A stretch of 11,998 nt of DNA from JACTUC01 sp964477685. Its GTDB lineage: Archaea > Thermoproteota > Methanomethylicia > Methanomethylicales > Methanomethylicaceae. Below are positions 5,503 through 11,877 of this stretch, one piece after another (the stretch's first letter is position 1; the number at the start of each line of letters is the position of its first letter). The translations under genes were made by a program, and so were the position numbers. Location of the stretch: positions 1 through 11,998 of the forward strand of contig CAYZHK010000048.1 of NCBI GenBank assembly GCA_964477685.1, read 5' to 3'. The notes under the pieces are model-generated. The model saw nothing but the letters and a program-made list of their open reading frames with translations, made no database searches and was not told the origin of the DNA.

Positions 5503-7518
5503 TCACCTTACCCCCGAGCCCGGAGGCACGCCACGTTCCGGAACGAGGAGCGAGATGTTGTCCTCGCCCTCTGCCGCAAGGATCATGACCTCGGACTCCA
5601 GGCCGAAGAGGGTGGCCTTCTCGACGTTGGCCAGCACAGCGATCTTCTTGTGGAGCAGCTCCTCGGGGGAGTAGTACTTGGCTATGCCCGCAACGCATGA
5701 CCTGACCCCGTATTCGCCCAGGTCTATCTGGAGGCGGAGGAGGTCCCGCGCGCCCTTTATGCGCTCCGCCTTCACAACTTCACCGATGGCGATCTTGGCC
5801 TTCTTGAAGTCGTCGATCTTTATCCTGTCCCCCACATCCTTGAAGGGGAGGAGGCTGCCCTTCACCTTCTGGACCTCCTCGGGGAGTATCTTCTTGAAGA
5901 GCGGGGAGGACTTGCCGATGGCATGCCCCACCGCCATACGCTCGCTGCAGGAAGACCAGGAAGCCTGGTGGACAGACCCTTCGAGGCCCAGCGACGCCCA
6001 GACCCTCTCAGCGGTCTGCGGCAGGAAGGGCTCCAGCAGGCTGCCCAGGGCCTTCACGAGCTGGACCGAGACGTAGAGGGAGGTTGCCGCCTTCGCTGGG
6101 TCGGTCTTCATGGCTGCCCATGGCGCTGAGCTGTTGAGGTATTTGTTCCCCTCGTGGGCCAGGGCCATCACGGCCATCAGGGCGTCCCGGAACCTGAAGC
6201 CCTCCATGGCCTGGGACGCCTCCGACTCCGCCCTCGCTATCATGCCAAGGGCTGCCTCGTCGTCGGCCGCGAGCCTCGCCTCAGGCACCTTGGACGAGAA
6301 GAAGCGCTCCACGAAGGTCAGGGTGCGGTGGATGTAGTTGCCGAGGACATCCGCCAGCTCGTCGTTGTAGCGCTTTATGAACTCGTCGACGGAAAAGTCC
6401 GCGTCCCTCTCCAGGGGGGCGACCGCGGTGAGGTAGTACCTCATGGGGTCCGGCTCGAAGCTCTTGAGGTAATCCTCGATGCTGATGAACCAGCCCCTGC
6501 TCTTGGACATCTTCTTATTCTCCAGCGTGAGGTATTCGCCGCCGATGACCGACCCTGGCGGATTGTACTTACCGGTCCCCATGAGCATGGCTGGCCAGAA
6601 GATGGCATGGTGGTAGATGATGTCCTTGCCGATGAAGTGGTAGGCCTTGCCCTCTCCCTGCCAGTAGCGCTTCCAGCCATCGGGATCGCCCCTGGATTCG
6701 AAGAGGAGGCGGGTGGCGGAGATGTAGCCTATGGGGGCATCGAACCAGACGTAGATGACCTTGCCGGCTCCCCCCTCCACAGGGACAGGCACACCCCAGG
6801 ACATGTCGCGGGTGATGCACCAGTCCTTGAGGCCCTCCTTTATCCATCCGAGGGCATAGTTCTTGACGTTCGGGGGGATCTTCTCGTTGCCCTCCAGCCA
6901 GAACCTCAGCTGGTCTTGGAAGGCGGTCAGTCTGAAGAACCAGTGCTTTGTGGTCGACGGCTCGGGTGAGGTGCCGCAGATGGCGCAGTGGGGATCCCTG
7001 AGGTCGATGGGGCGGAGGTACCTCCCGCACTGGTCGCAGGAGTCGCCCCTGGCGCCCTCGAAGCCACAGTAGGGGCAGATGCCCTCGACATACCTGTCGG
7101 GGAGGTACTTCTCGCACTTGGCGCATTTCAGCTGCTCCAGATCCTGCTCGTAGATCAGCCCCTTCTCAAGCAGAAGCCTGAAGAACTCCTTGGTGGTCTC
7201 GTAGTGGATCGGCTCCGTCGTTCGGGAGAATATGTCGAAGCTGCATCCCATTCTCACCAGGTCGTCCCTTATCTGGGGGTGGTACCTGTCGGCGATGTCC
7301 TTGGGGGACACCTTCTCCTTCTCTGCCCTGAGGGCGATGGGCGTGCCATGTTCATCGGTGGCACAGATGTAGACCACGTCCCTCCCCCTCCTCCTCAGGT
7401 AGCGGACGTAGATGTCGGCAGGGAGGTAGGTGGACCTCAGGTGGCCCAGGTGGGGCCGGTCGTTGGCGTAGGGGAGGGCGGAGGTCACAACAATGGGGTT
7501 GCGGCGGTCTGAAGACAT
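5503..7518 (-). CDS. metG: Methionyl-tRNA synthetase
   Basis: Class I aminoacyl-tRNA synthetase of 671 residues that charges initiator and elongator tRNA-Met. Visible features in order: HLGH (residues 23-26, the HIGH signature); a connective peptide with four CxxC pairs (132/135, 148/151, 161/164, 178/181), the double zinc knuckle usual in archaea; KMSKS at 336-340; an anticodon-binding helical domain; and a fused C-terminal EMAPII/Trbp-like OB domain from about residue 565, beginning IDDFKKAKIAIGEVV. In the OB domain the usual SEGM motif reads SEVM. A GTG at 7551 is in frame, but it falls within the TATA box, so ATG 7518 is preferred, 30 nt from that box. First gene of a minus-strand operon with the PHP and methylthiotransferase genes, divergent from the aIF2 beta gene. 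Confidence 0.97.
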   Translation of the reverse strand: MSSDRRNPIVVTSALPYANDRPHLGHLRSTYLPADIYVRYLRRRGRDVVYICATDEHGTPIALRAEKEKVSPKDIADRYHPQIRDDLVRMGCSFDIFSRTTEPIHYETTKEFFRLLLEKGLIYEQDLEQLKCAKCEKYLPDRYVEGICPYCGFEGARGDSCDQCGRYLRPIDLRDPHCAICGTSPEPSTTKHWFFRLTAFQDQLRFWLEGNEKIPPNVKNYALGWIKEGLKDWCITRDMSWGVPVPVEGGAGKVIYVWFDAPIGYISATRLLFESRGDPDGWKRYWQGEGKAYHFIGKDIIYHHAIFWPAMLMGTGKYNPPGSVIGGEYLTLENKKMSKSRGWFISIEDYLKSFEPDPMRYYLTAVAPLERDADFSVDEFIKRYNDELADVLGNYIHRTLTFVERFFSSKVPEARLAADDEAALGMIARAESEASQAMEGFRFRDALMAVMALAHEGNKYLNSSAPWAAMKTDPAKAATSLYVSVQLVKALGSLLEPFLPQTAERVWASLGLEGSVHQASWSSCSERMAVGHAIGKSSPLFKKILPEEVQKVKGSLLPFKDVGDRIKIDDFKKAKIAIGEVVKAERIKGARDLLRLQIDLGEYGVRSCVAGIAKYYSPEELLHKKIAVLANVEKATLFGLESEVMILAAEGEDNISLLVPERGVPPGSGVR

Positions 7519-7540
7519 GGCGGATGCCTCGCGATAGGGT

Positions 7541-7549
7541 ACTATATCC
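7541..7549 (-). promoter_or_regulatory. Archaeal TATA box for the metG operon
   Basis: GGATATAGT on the minus strand. GATATA begins 30 nt before ATG 7518, so transcription should begin at or next to the start codon (leaderless). No Shine-Dalgarno element lies before the ATG. It matches the GGATATAAC box of the CBS gene in both sequence and spacing. Confidence 0.55.
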
Positions 7550-7621
7550 ACAGGCTGTATTATTTTTATGTCATTTTTGGCCTCTGCCCGGGGTCAGCCG
7601 CAGGCGTTGCCGGGGTATAAG

Positions 7622-7630
7622 GTTTTATTA
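7622..7630 (+). promoter_or_regulatory. TATA-like box for the aIF2 beta-DUF424-NMD3 operon
   Basis: GTTTTATTA on the plus strand, with 33 nt between its end and ATG 7664. The predicted leader of about 10-15 nt would include GGGATC (7655-7660), part of the archaeal anti-SD complement. It lies in the 145-bp divergent region shared with metG. Confidence 0.5.
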
Positions 7631-7663
7631 GGGTGGGGGCAGTCCACATACTGTGGGATCCAT

Positions 7664-8071
7664 ATGGATTACGAGTCTCTCCTAGACAGGGGCCTCTCCA
7701 ATATACCCGAAAAGGCCACGAAGTCCTCCAAGTACGAGACCCCCCAGTCCGAGGTCCAGGTGACCGGGGCGAAGACCGTCATCCTCAACTTCAAGGAGAT
7801 CGCCCAGAGGGTCAACAGGAACCCCAACCACCTCCTCAAGTTCATAGCCAGGGAGCTGGGCACGTCCGGGTCGCTCGAGGACTCGAGGGCATCGATGCAG
7901 GGAAGGTTCACCAAGGAGGCGATTGACGAGCTCATCGTGAGGTACATCAAGGCCTATGTCCTCTGCGCCTCCTGCAACAAGCCCGACACGAAGCTGGTGA
8001 GGGAGGTGAGGCTCACCTTCATCCAGTGCGAGGTCTGCGGCGCCAAGAACCCGGCCAAGACGCTTCTCTGA
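7664..8071 (+). CDS. eif2b: Translation initiation factor 2 subunit beta (aIF2 beta)
   Basis: Protein of 135 residues, the usual archaeal length. It is part of the heterotrimeric factor that brings initiator Met-tRNA to the small subunit. The N-terminal segment begins MDYESLLDRG and is the gamma-binding helix. The central alpha-beta domain has KTVILNFKEIAQRVNRNP and HLLKFIARELGT. The C-terminal zinc ribbon has C101-x2-C104 and C122-x2-C125. The frame is open further upstream, but that extension crosses the promoter, so ATG 7664 is chosen. It is the first gene of an operon with DUF424 and NMD3, a gene order seen in other euryarchaea, and is divergent from metG, so two steps of initiator tRNA use are controlled from one intergenic region. 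Confidence 0.96.
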   Translation: MDYESLLDRGLSNIPEKATKSSKYETPQSEVQVTGAKTVILNFKEIAQRVNRNPNHLLKFIARELGTSGSLEDSRASMQGRFTKEAIDELIVRYIKAYVLCASCNKPDTKLVREVRLTFIQCEVCGAKNPAKTLL

Positions 8072-8082
8072 GGCGGTCACCT

Positions 8083-8391
8083 GTGGCGAAGCCATCCCTC
8101 CACATGAAGGTCTGGAGCATAAGGAAGGGGGAAGTCATGGTGGCCGTCTGCGACAGCAATGTTGTCGGCAGGAAGTTCTGCGAGGGGAAGCTGGTGCTGG
8201 AGGCGTCGGAAGACTTTTACTGCGGGGGCCTTGTCACGACCGATACGGCAGTCGACATGCTCCGGGCAGCCACCGTGGCCAACCTGGTCGGGGAGGAGGC
8301 GGTGAGGTGCGGCATCGAGGCCGGCCTGATCCAGAAGGACGCTGTGATAAGCATCGGCGGCATCCCCCACGCCCAGTTCGTCCAGATCTGA
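8083..8391 (+). CDS. DUF424 family protein
   Basis: Archaea-specific protein of 102 residues, function unknown. Family features: a beta-strand start MKVWSIRKGEVMVAVCD, then GRKFCEGKLVLEASEDFYCGG, a helical middle with ATVANLVGEEAVRCGIEAG, and a conserved terminal IGGIPHAQFVQI. It contains four cysteines but no zinc-ribbon pattern. GTG 8083 is preferred over ATG 8104 because it follows GGCGGT and leaves only 11 nt after aIF2 beta; the ATG has no ribosome binding site. Its place between aIF2 beta and NMD3, a recurrent arrangement in archaea, suggests a job in translation initiation or large-subunit maturation. That is inference from context only. Confidence 0.85.
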   Translation: MAKPSLHMKVWSIRKGEVMVAVCDSNVVGRKFCEGKLVLEASEDFYCGGLVTTDTAVDMLRAATVANLVGEEAVRCGIEAGLIQKDAVISIGGIPHAQFVQI

Positions 8392-8402
8392 AGGCGCCTG
8401 CC

Positions 8403-9488
8403 ATGCGGAGATTCTGCCCCAAGTGCGGCTCCGAGAAGGGGGTGCTCGTTGGAGGATTCTGCCCGAACTGCTTTTGGGAGGGGGCGCTGGAGGATTTCCC
8501 GAAGGAGCTGAGGATCACCGTCTGCAGATACTGCTACAGCCACCTCCACGGCAAGAGGTGGATGCTGCGGACCGACATGAAGGGGGAGGAGAGGATAGTG
8601 CAGGCAGCGGAGGCGGAGGTCGAGGGGCAGCTCCTTCTGCCCAGAGGGGTGGAGGTGGCAGGCATCTCCGGGAAGGTCACGGCGAGGTCACCCGACGGCG
8701 AGCCCACAGCGGTTGAGGTCACCCTTAGGCTCGAGGAGACCGCCTCCGGGCAGGAGAAGGAGGCGAAGGTTCTTGTTGCCATTGATAACCAGATCTGCCA
8801 TGAATGCTACGGGGCCGCCACCGGCAAGTATGTTGCCATCGTGCAGGTCAGGGCTGAGGGGCGGGAGCTCGACGCTGTGGACAGGGAGGTGGTTGAGGGC
8901 GTGATCGGCAACTTCTCGGTCAGGTCGGAGGTGCGGGGGAAGGCGGAGATATCCCAAATAAAGGAGAACGAGGGGGGCCTGGACATCAAATTCACGGATC
9001 TCAACCCTGCGAAGATGTTCGCAAAGGATCTCGCATCCGTCACAGGCGCCGAAGTTGTAGAAAGCGCCCGGATAGTGGGCATCGACAAGAGGACCGGGGG
9101 GAGGACCTACAGGACGACCATTGCGGTCAAGCTGCCGGATCTCCGGCTGGGGGAGATGCTGGAGATGGGCGGCAAGATCTTCAGGCTGTCCAGCTTCCAC
9201 AGGGGAAGGGGGGTGCTGGAGCCCCTCTCGGAGGCTGGCTCATTGCGGTCGGTCTCCGAGGCCCAACTGGAGGGGGGGCACCGGATCGGGACGGAGGATG
9301 TGAAGAGGGTGAAGCTGGAATCGCTCACCGCGCAGTTTGGAACCTTCCTGGACCTGGACGGAAACTGCTTCTTCGAGCTGCCTGCCAGCATGGTTCCGCG
9401 CACAATGCAGCCAGGCGAGTCCGGTCTCTTGATCGCCGTTGCTGGAAAGGAATACCTTGTTAGGGCGAAGGCAAGGGAGAAACGATGA
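8403..9488 (+). CDS. nmd3: NMD3-family protein (60S-type subunit maturation factor)
   Basis: Protein of 361 residues homologous to the N-terminal and central parts of eukaryotic Nmd3, the adaptor that binds the nascent large ribosomal subunit. The N-terminus has the family zinc-binding pattern of four CxxC pairs: C5/C8, C20/C23, C41/C44 and, after a beta-rich insertion, C132/C135 (ICHEC). The rest is beta-rich with eIF5A-like and SH3-like domains expected from the family, and ends with a lysine/arginine-rich tail. The eukaryotic nuclear export region is absent, as in all archaeal members. Archaeal function is not well established. ATG 8403 starts 11 nt after the DUF424 stop, so it is translated from the same transcript. 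The frame extends upstream only as a shadow of DUF424. Confidence 0.92.
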   Translation: MRRFCPKCGSEKGVLVGGFCPNCFWEGALEDFPKELRITVCRYCYSHLHGKRWMLRTDMKGEERIVQAAEAEVEGQLLLPRGVEVAGISGKVTARSPDGEPTAVEVTLRLEETASGQEKEAKVLVAIDNQICHECYGAATGKYVAIVQVRAEGRELDAVDREVVEGVIGNFSVRSEVRGKAEISQIKENEGGLDIKFTDLNPAKMFAKDLASVTGAEVVESARIVGIDKRTGGRTYRTTIAVKLPDLRLGEMLEMGGKIFRLSSFHRGRGVLEPLSEAGSLRSVSEAQLEGGHRIGTEDVKRVKLESLTAQFGTFLDLDGNCFFELPASMVPRTMQPGESGLLIAVAGKEYLVRAKAREKR

Positions 9489-9543
9489 AAGGGGCAGGCG
9501 TGTGCCTGTGGTAAAGTCAATAGGTGCGGCGCAGATTACGCAC

Positions 9544-9566
9544 CATAATACTATTCCCATATTATG
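9544..9566. promoter_or_regulatory. Inverted repeat CATAATA-N9-TATTATG, candidate operator
   Basis: Perfect 7-bp arms at 9544-9550 and 9560-9566 separated by nine nt, in the AT-rich region after NMD3 and before the corrinoid operon. The dyad length and spacing suit a dimeric helix-turn-helix regulator. It lacks a following T-run, so it is less likely to be a terminator for NMD3. Because the region is AT-rich, chance formation cannot be excluded. Confidence 0.4.
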
Positions 9567-9571
9567 TATTA

Positions 9572-9602
9572 CTAATTTAGAAAGCAATACAGCTAATTTA
9601 GA
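9572..9602. repeat. Direct repeat CTAATTTAGA x2 with 21-bp period
   Basis: Identical 10-bp copies at 9572-9581 and 9593-9602. The 21-bp period is two turns of DNA, so bound proteins would lie on the same face. Each copy contains a near-palindrome (CTAA-T-TTAG). They lie about 110-140 bp upstream of the corrinoid-protein start. Candidate tandem regulator sites. Confidence 0.45.
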
Positions 9603-9677
9603 TAATAAATAGTTTCTGTAAAAATGAAATATGTTTCCTCTGGATTTGAATATTGTTTTATAATGGATGCCCCCCCA

Positions 9678-9687
9678 ATATTTAAAC
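9678..9687 (+). promoter_or_regulatory. TATA box for the corrinoid-methyltransferase operon
   Basis: ATATTTAAAC, with 22 nt between its end and ATG 9710, predicting a very short or absent leader. A GGTGG element at 9696-9700 would be a ribosome binding site only if transcription began before it, so either this box is not the true one or GGTGG is incidental. Confidence 0.5.
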
Positions 9688-9709
9688 GGAAATTCGGTGG
9701 TTTTTCAAC

Positions 9710-10369
9710 ATGTCTAAAGAGGAACTTTTCAAGAAGATGTCGGATGCCATTCTATCCGGAGATCGAGACGAGACAACAAGGCTTGCGCGCGAATCGCTGA
9801 AGATGGGATTGGATGCCTATGAGACGCTATCGGCGGGCTGTGTCAAGGCCATGGGCATAATGAGCAACAGGTACGACAAGGGCGAGACCTTTGTCCCGGA
9901 CATTCTGGTTGCCTCTGACGCAATGTACGGTGCCATCGAGGTGCTCAAGCCCCACATAAAGGTGGACCCGGCAAAGATACCTGGGACCATAGTCATCGGC
10001 GTCATCGAAGGAGATGTCCATGACATCGGAAAGAACATCGTCAAGATACTCTTTGACCTTGGTGGCTTCAGGGTCATCGACCTGGGAAGAAATGTCCCAA
10101 TGGCCACATTCATCGAGAGCGCTCGCGAGAATAAGCCGGACATCCTGGCAGCCTCTGCCCTGATGACCACAACGATGGTCGGGCTTGAGGAGCTCGTTGA
10201 GAAGACTAAGGAAGCCGGTATCAGGGACAAGCTGAAGATAATGGTTGGCGGGGCACCACTCAGCGCAGAATATGCAGAAAAGATAGGAGCGGACGCATAC
10301 GCACCCAATGCACCCCAAGCGCTCAAGGTGGCTGAGGGTCTTATCAGGGCCCAGAAAGGAGGCGGTTGA
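9710..10369 (+). CDS. Corrinoid (B12-binding) methyl-carrier protein, MtbC/MttC/MtaC-like
   Basis: Protein of 219 residues with the two-domain layout of methyltransferase corrinoid proteins. It has an N-terminal four-helix cap (about residues 1-88) and a Rossmann-type cobalamin domain. The DxHxxG motif is intact (D102, H104, G107 in EGDVHDIGKN), with H104 as the lower cobalt ligand. The supporting SxL (149-151, in SALMTTTM) and GG (180-181) motifs are present. It would carry a methyl group on cobalt between a substrate methyltransferase and an acceptor methyltransferase. Methylamine, methanol, methoxyaromatic and other systems all use this fold, so the substrate cannot be named. Base composition and codon choice look slightly more AT-rich than the NMD3 operon. 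It is translationally linked to the UroD-fold gene, whose ribosome binding site lies inside its last codons. Confidence 0.93.
   Translation: MSKEELFKKMSDAILSGDRDETTRLARESLKMGLDAYETLSAGCVKAMGIMSNRYDKGETFVPDILVASDAMYGAIEVLKPHIKVDPAKIPGTIVIGVIEGDVHDIGKNIVKILFDLGGFRVIDLGRNVPMATFIESARENKPDILAASALMTTTMVGLEELVEKTKEAGIRDKLKIMVGGAPLSAEYAEKIGADAYAPNAPQALKVAEGLIRAQKGGG
10358..10362 (+). promoter_or_regulatory. Strong Shine-Dalgarno for the UroD-fold methyltransferase
   Basis: GGAGG (in the context AAAGGAGGCGGTTGAT), 8 nt before ATG 10371. It lies within the codons for the Gly-rich tail of the corrinoid protein and fixes the downstream start. Confidence 0.75.
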
Positions 10370-10370
10370 T

Positions 10371-11453
10371 ATGCCTTGGTGGCTCAACGAGATGGACCCT
10401 GTGGAGGCCTTCGAGACGCTTCTCAGGGGAGAGACTCCTGACAGAGTGATCAATTGCCCGATGTGCATAGGCCATGCGGCAAAGCTGCTGGGCTACAAGT
10501 CCCTCGGGGAGGTCTATGAGTTTCCCAAGGTCTGGATGAAAGCCATGCTTGTCACAAGGGACATGTACAGAGCCTATCCGCCGCCCCTCGCTCTAACGGG
10601 GGCTGGGTCCATGTGGATGGGTGCCTGGGGATCGAAGTTCATGTACCCCTACCACCCCAAGATGGGTTCGCTGGCCCTGATTGACCCGGCAGTAAAGACG
10701 CCAGAGGACGTCGACAAGCTCCAGGTCCCTGATCCCGTGCCCCACATGGGGGGGATCGATGAAGCACTGGACACGGCGATAAGGCAAAAGATGCACCCAT
10801 TGGCCCCAGTCCTGGGCGGATGGCTTTCCATGGCAGGCTACAGCATCACAGAGCCGGAGAAGATACTATTCTGGATCAGGAAGAGGCCGGACTTGGTCCA
10901 CAGGCTGTTGGACGCATCAACGGAATACGCAATACGCGAGCTTGAGCATTTGACAAAGAAGTTTGACACTGAGAAATGGATACCTTGGGACGCCAACCCG
11001 ACAGACTCAAATACTCTCCTGGATGCTGAAACCTTTGCCAAATTCCCACTGCCCAGGGTGATCAAGATGCATCAGAAGGGATTGGACATGGGAATACCCC
11101 TCTGGTTCACACACTGGTGCTCAAACCACAACCTCAACATCAAGGCAGGGTATATCGAAAAGGTGCCCCAGGGCAACCCAGGGATCCTCTCCTTCGGCCC
11201 TGAGGTTCCCATGGAAGTCCAGGTCGAAAAGTATGGAAACTACATACTGCTGGGGAACCTCGATCCGCCGCAGCTCATGACCAGGACCAACGACGAAGTC
11301 AAGGAAATGTCCAGGAAGAACATAGAAGTAGGGCTCAGGGGGAAGAGGGGCTACATGCTTGCCTGCGGCTGCGAGCTGCCGCCACCTGTGCCACCAGCAA
11401 ATGTCTACGCAATGACGAGCGCCTGCAGGGAATACGGAGAATACCAAAAGTAG
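10371..11453 (+). CDS. Uroporphyrinogen decarboxylase-fold cobalamin methyltransferase (MtaA/MtbA/CmuA-like superfamily)
   Basis: TIM-barrel protein of 360 residues of the URO-D superfamily, where members beside corrinoid proteins move methyl groups to or from cobalt using a zinc thiolate. The candidate zinc ligands are H248 and C250 (in FTHWCSN) plus C332 or C334 (in LACGCELPPPVPP). This matches the H-x-C...C pattern of MtaA/MtbA, and PPVPPANV after the last cysteine is the usual C-terminal signature. Heme-pathway URO-D is unlikely because of these cysteines and the corrinoid partner. It may be methyltransferase I (substrate to cobalt, as in some O-demethylases) or methyltransferase II (cobalt to a C1 acceptor such as CoM or a pterin). 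ATG 10371 follows the corrinoid gene by one base. The gene ends in TAG and a terminator overlaps that stop, so the operon is two genes long. Confidence 0.88.
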   Translation: MPWWLNEMDPVEAFETLLRGETPDRVINCPMCIGHAAKLLGYKSLGEVYEFPKVWMKAMLVTRDMYRAYPPPLALTGAGSMWMGAWGSKFMYPYHPKMGSLALIDPAVKTPEDVDKLQVPDPVPHMGGIDEALDTAIRQKMHPLAPVLGGWLSMAGYSITEPEKILFWIRKRPDLVHRLLDASTEYAIRELEHLTKKFDTEKWIPWDANPTDSNTLLDAETFAKFPLPRVIKMHQKGLDMGIPLWFTHWCSNHNLNIKAGYIEKVPQGNPGILSFGPEVPMEVQVEKYGNYILLGNLDPPQLMTRTNDEVKEMSRKNIEVGLRGKRGYMLACGCELPPPVPPANVYAMTSACREYGEYQK

Positions 11454-11477
11454 AAGGGCAATTCCCTTCTTTTTTTT
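11452..11477 (+). terminator. Hairpin plus T-run terminator of the corrinoid operon
   Basis: Perfect 7-bp stem AGAAGGG (11452-11458) and CCCTTCT (11464-11470), a five-nt loop, then an unbroken run of eight T ending at 11477. The stem begins inside the TAG stop codon of the methyltransferase gene. The T-run alone would suit archaeal termination. Confidence 0.8.
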
Positions 11478-11505
11478 ATTTTGCGCTATGGACTGGCATG
11501 GAGAG

Positions 11506-11814
11506 TCATCTCGCTGGGTTTTCGCCGAAGTCCCTGAAATAGTCCGAGACGACCTTTGACATGTAGCTGGATATGCTTTCGGAGGTGGTGCCATCCTGGG
11601 TGAGCTTGGTGTGGGAGATGGGGAACTCCAAGTCGCATTTGGGGCACCGGACATACTCGCAGCCTGTAACAGCCAGCTTGCACCCCTGGCAGGCGAAGGC
11701 TCGGGCATACATCAGACGGAATTCAAACCCGCACCTGGGGCATTTTATTATATCGGATACCTTTTCGAGGTTCTTGCTGATGCCAAAATTGCGAAGGTGG
11801 GAATGGTCTGACAC
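11506..11814 (-). CDS. Small zinc-ribbon protein of unknown function
   Basis: Protein of 102 residues. The centre carries three CxxC pairs (C25/C28 in CPRCGFEF, C42/C45 in CQGC, C57/C60 in CPKCDLEFP) and an extra C52. The repeated C-P-x-C-x-x-E-F units suggest one or two zinc ribbons. From memory, the layout CPxCG - CxGC - GCxxVRCPxC resembles small metal-binding proteins found beside ferrous-iron transport genes in anaerobes, but no feo gene is seen here. The C-terminal 40 residues are polar and helical. GTG 11814 is supported by GGAAGG at 11823-11828 and a TATA-like box at 11851-11858. It converges on the corrinoid operon with 52 bp between stops and is transcribed on its own. A link to methyl transfer is not shown. 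Confidence 0.75.
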   Translation of the reverse strand: MSDHSHLRNFGISKNLEKVSDIIKCPRCGFEFRLMYARAFACQGCKLAVTGCEYVRCPKCDLEFPISHTKLTQDGTTSESISSYMSKVVSDYFRDFGENPAR

Positions 11815-11822
11815 TCGGGAGA

Positions 11823-11858
11823 CCTTCCAGGATCAGTATACACTTGGCTCATAATAAA
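11823..11858 (-). promoter_or_regulatory. TATA-like box and ribosome binding site for the zinc-ribbon gene
   Basis: On the minus strand TTTATTAT (11851-11858) is followed, 22 nt later, by GGAAGG (11823-11828) and then eight nt to GTG 11814. A predicted start site about 25 nt after the box falls just before the GGAAGG or within it. Confidence 0.45.
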
Positions 11859-11877
11859 GATGGTTAGCTGGGCTTCG

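Noticed and set aside
6154..6969. Plus-strand open frame of 271 codons opposite metG
   Set aside because: It lies wholly antisense to catalytic and zinc-knuckle parts of metG and shows no recognisable domain.
9494..9509. Hairpin GCAGGC-GTGT-GCCTGT after the NMD3 stop as a terminator
   Set aside because: The stem has only five Watson-Crick pairs plus a G-T pair and is not followed by a T-run; NMD3 transcripts more likely end in the AT-rich stretch downstream.
11451..11453. TAG at the end of the UroD-fold gene as a possible pyrrolysine codon
   Set aside because: The protein is already full family length, a hairpin plus T-run terminator starts within the TAG, and TAG also ends the ordinary DUF59 gene. 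No pyl genes are visible.
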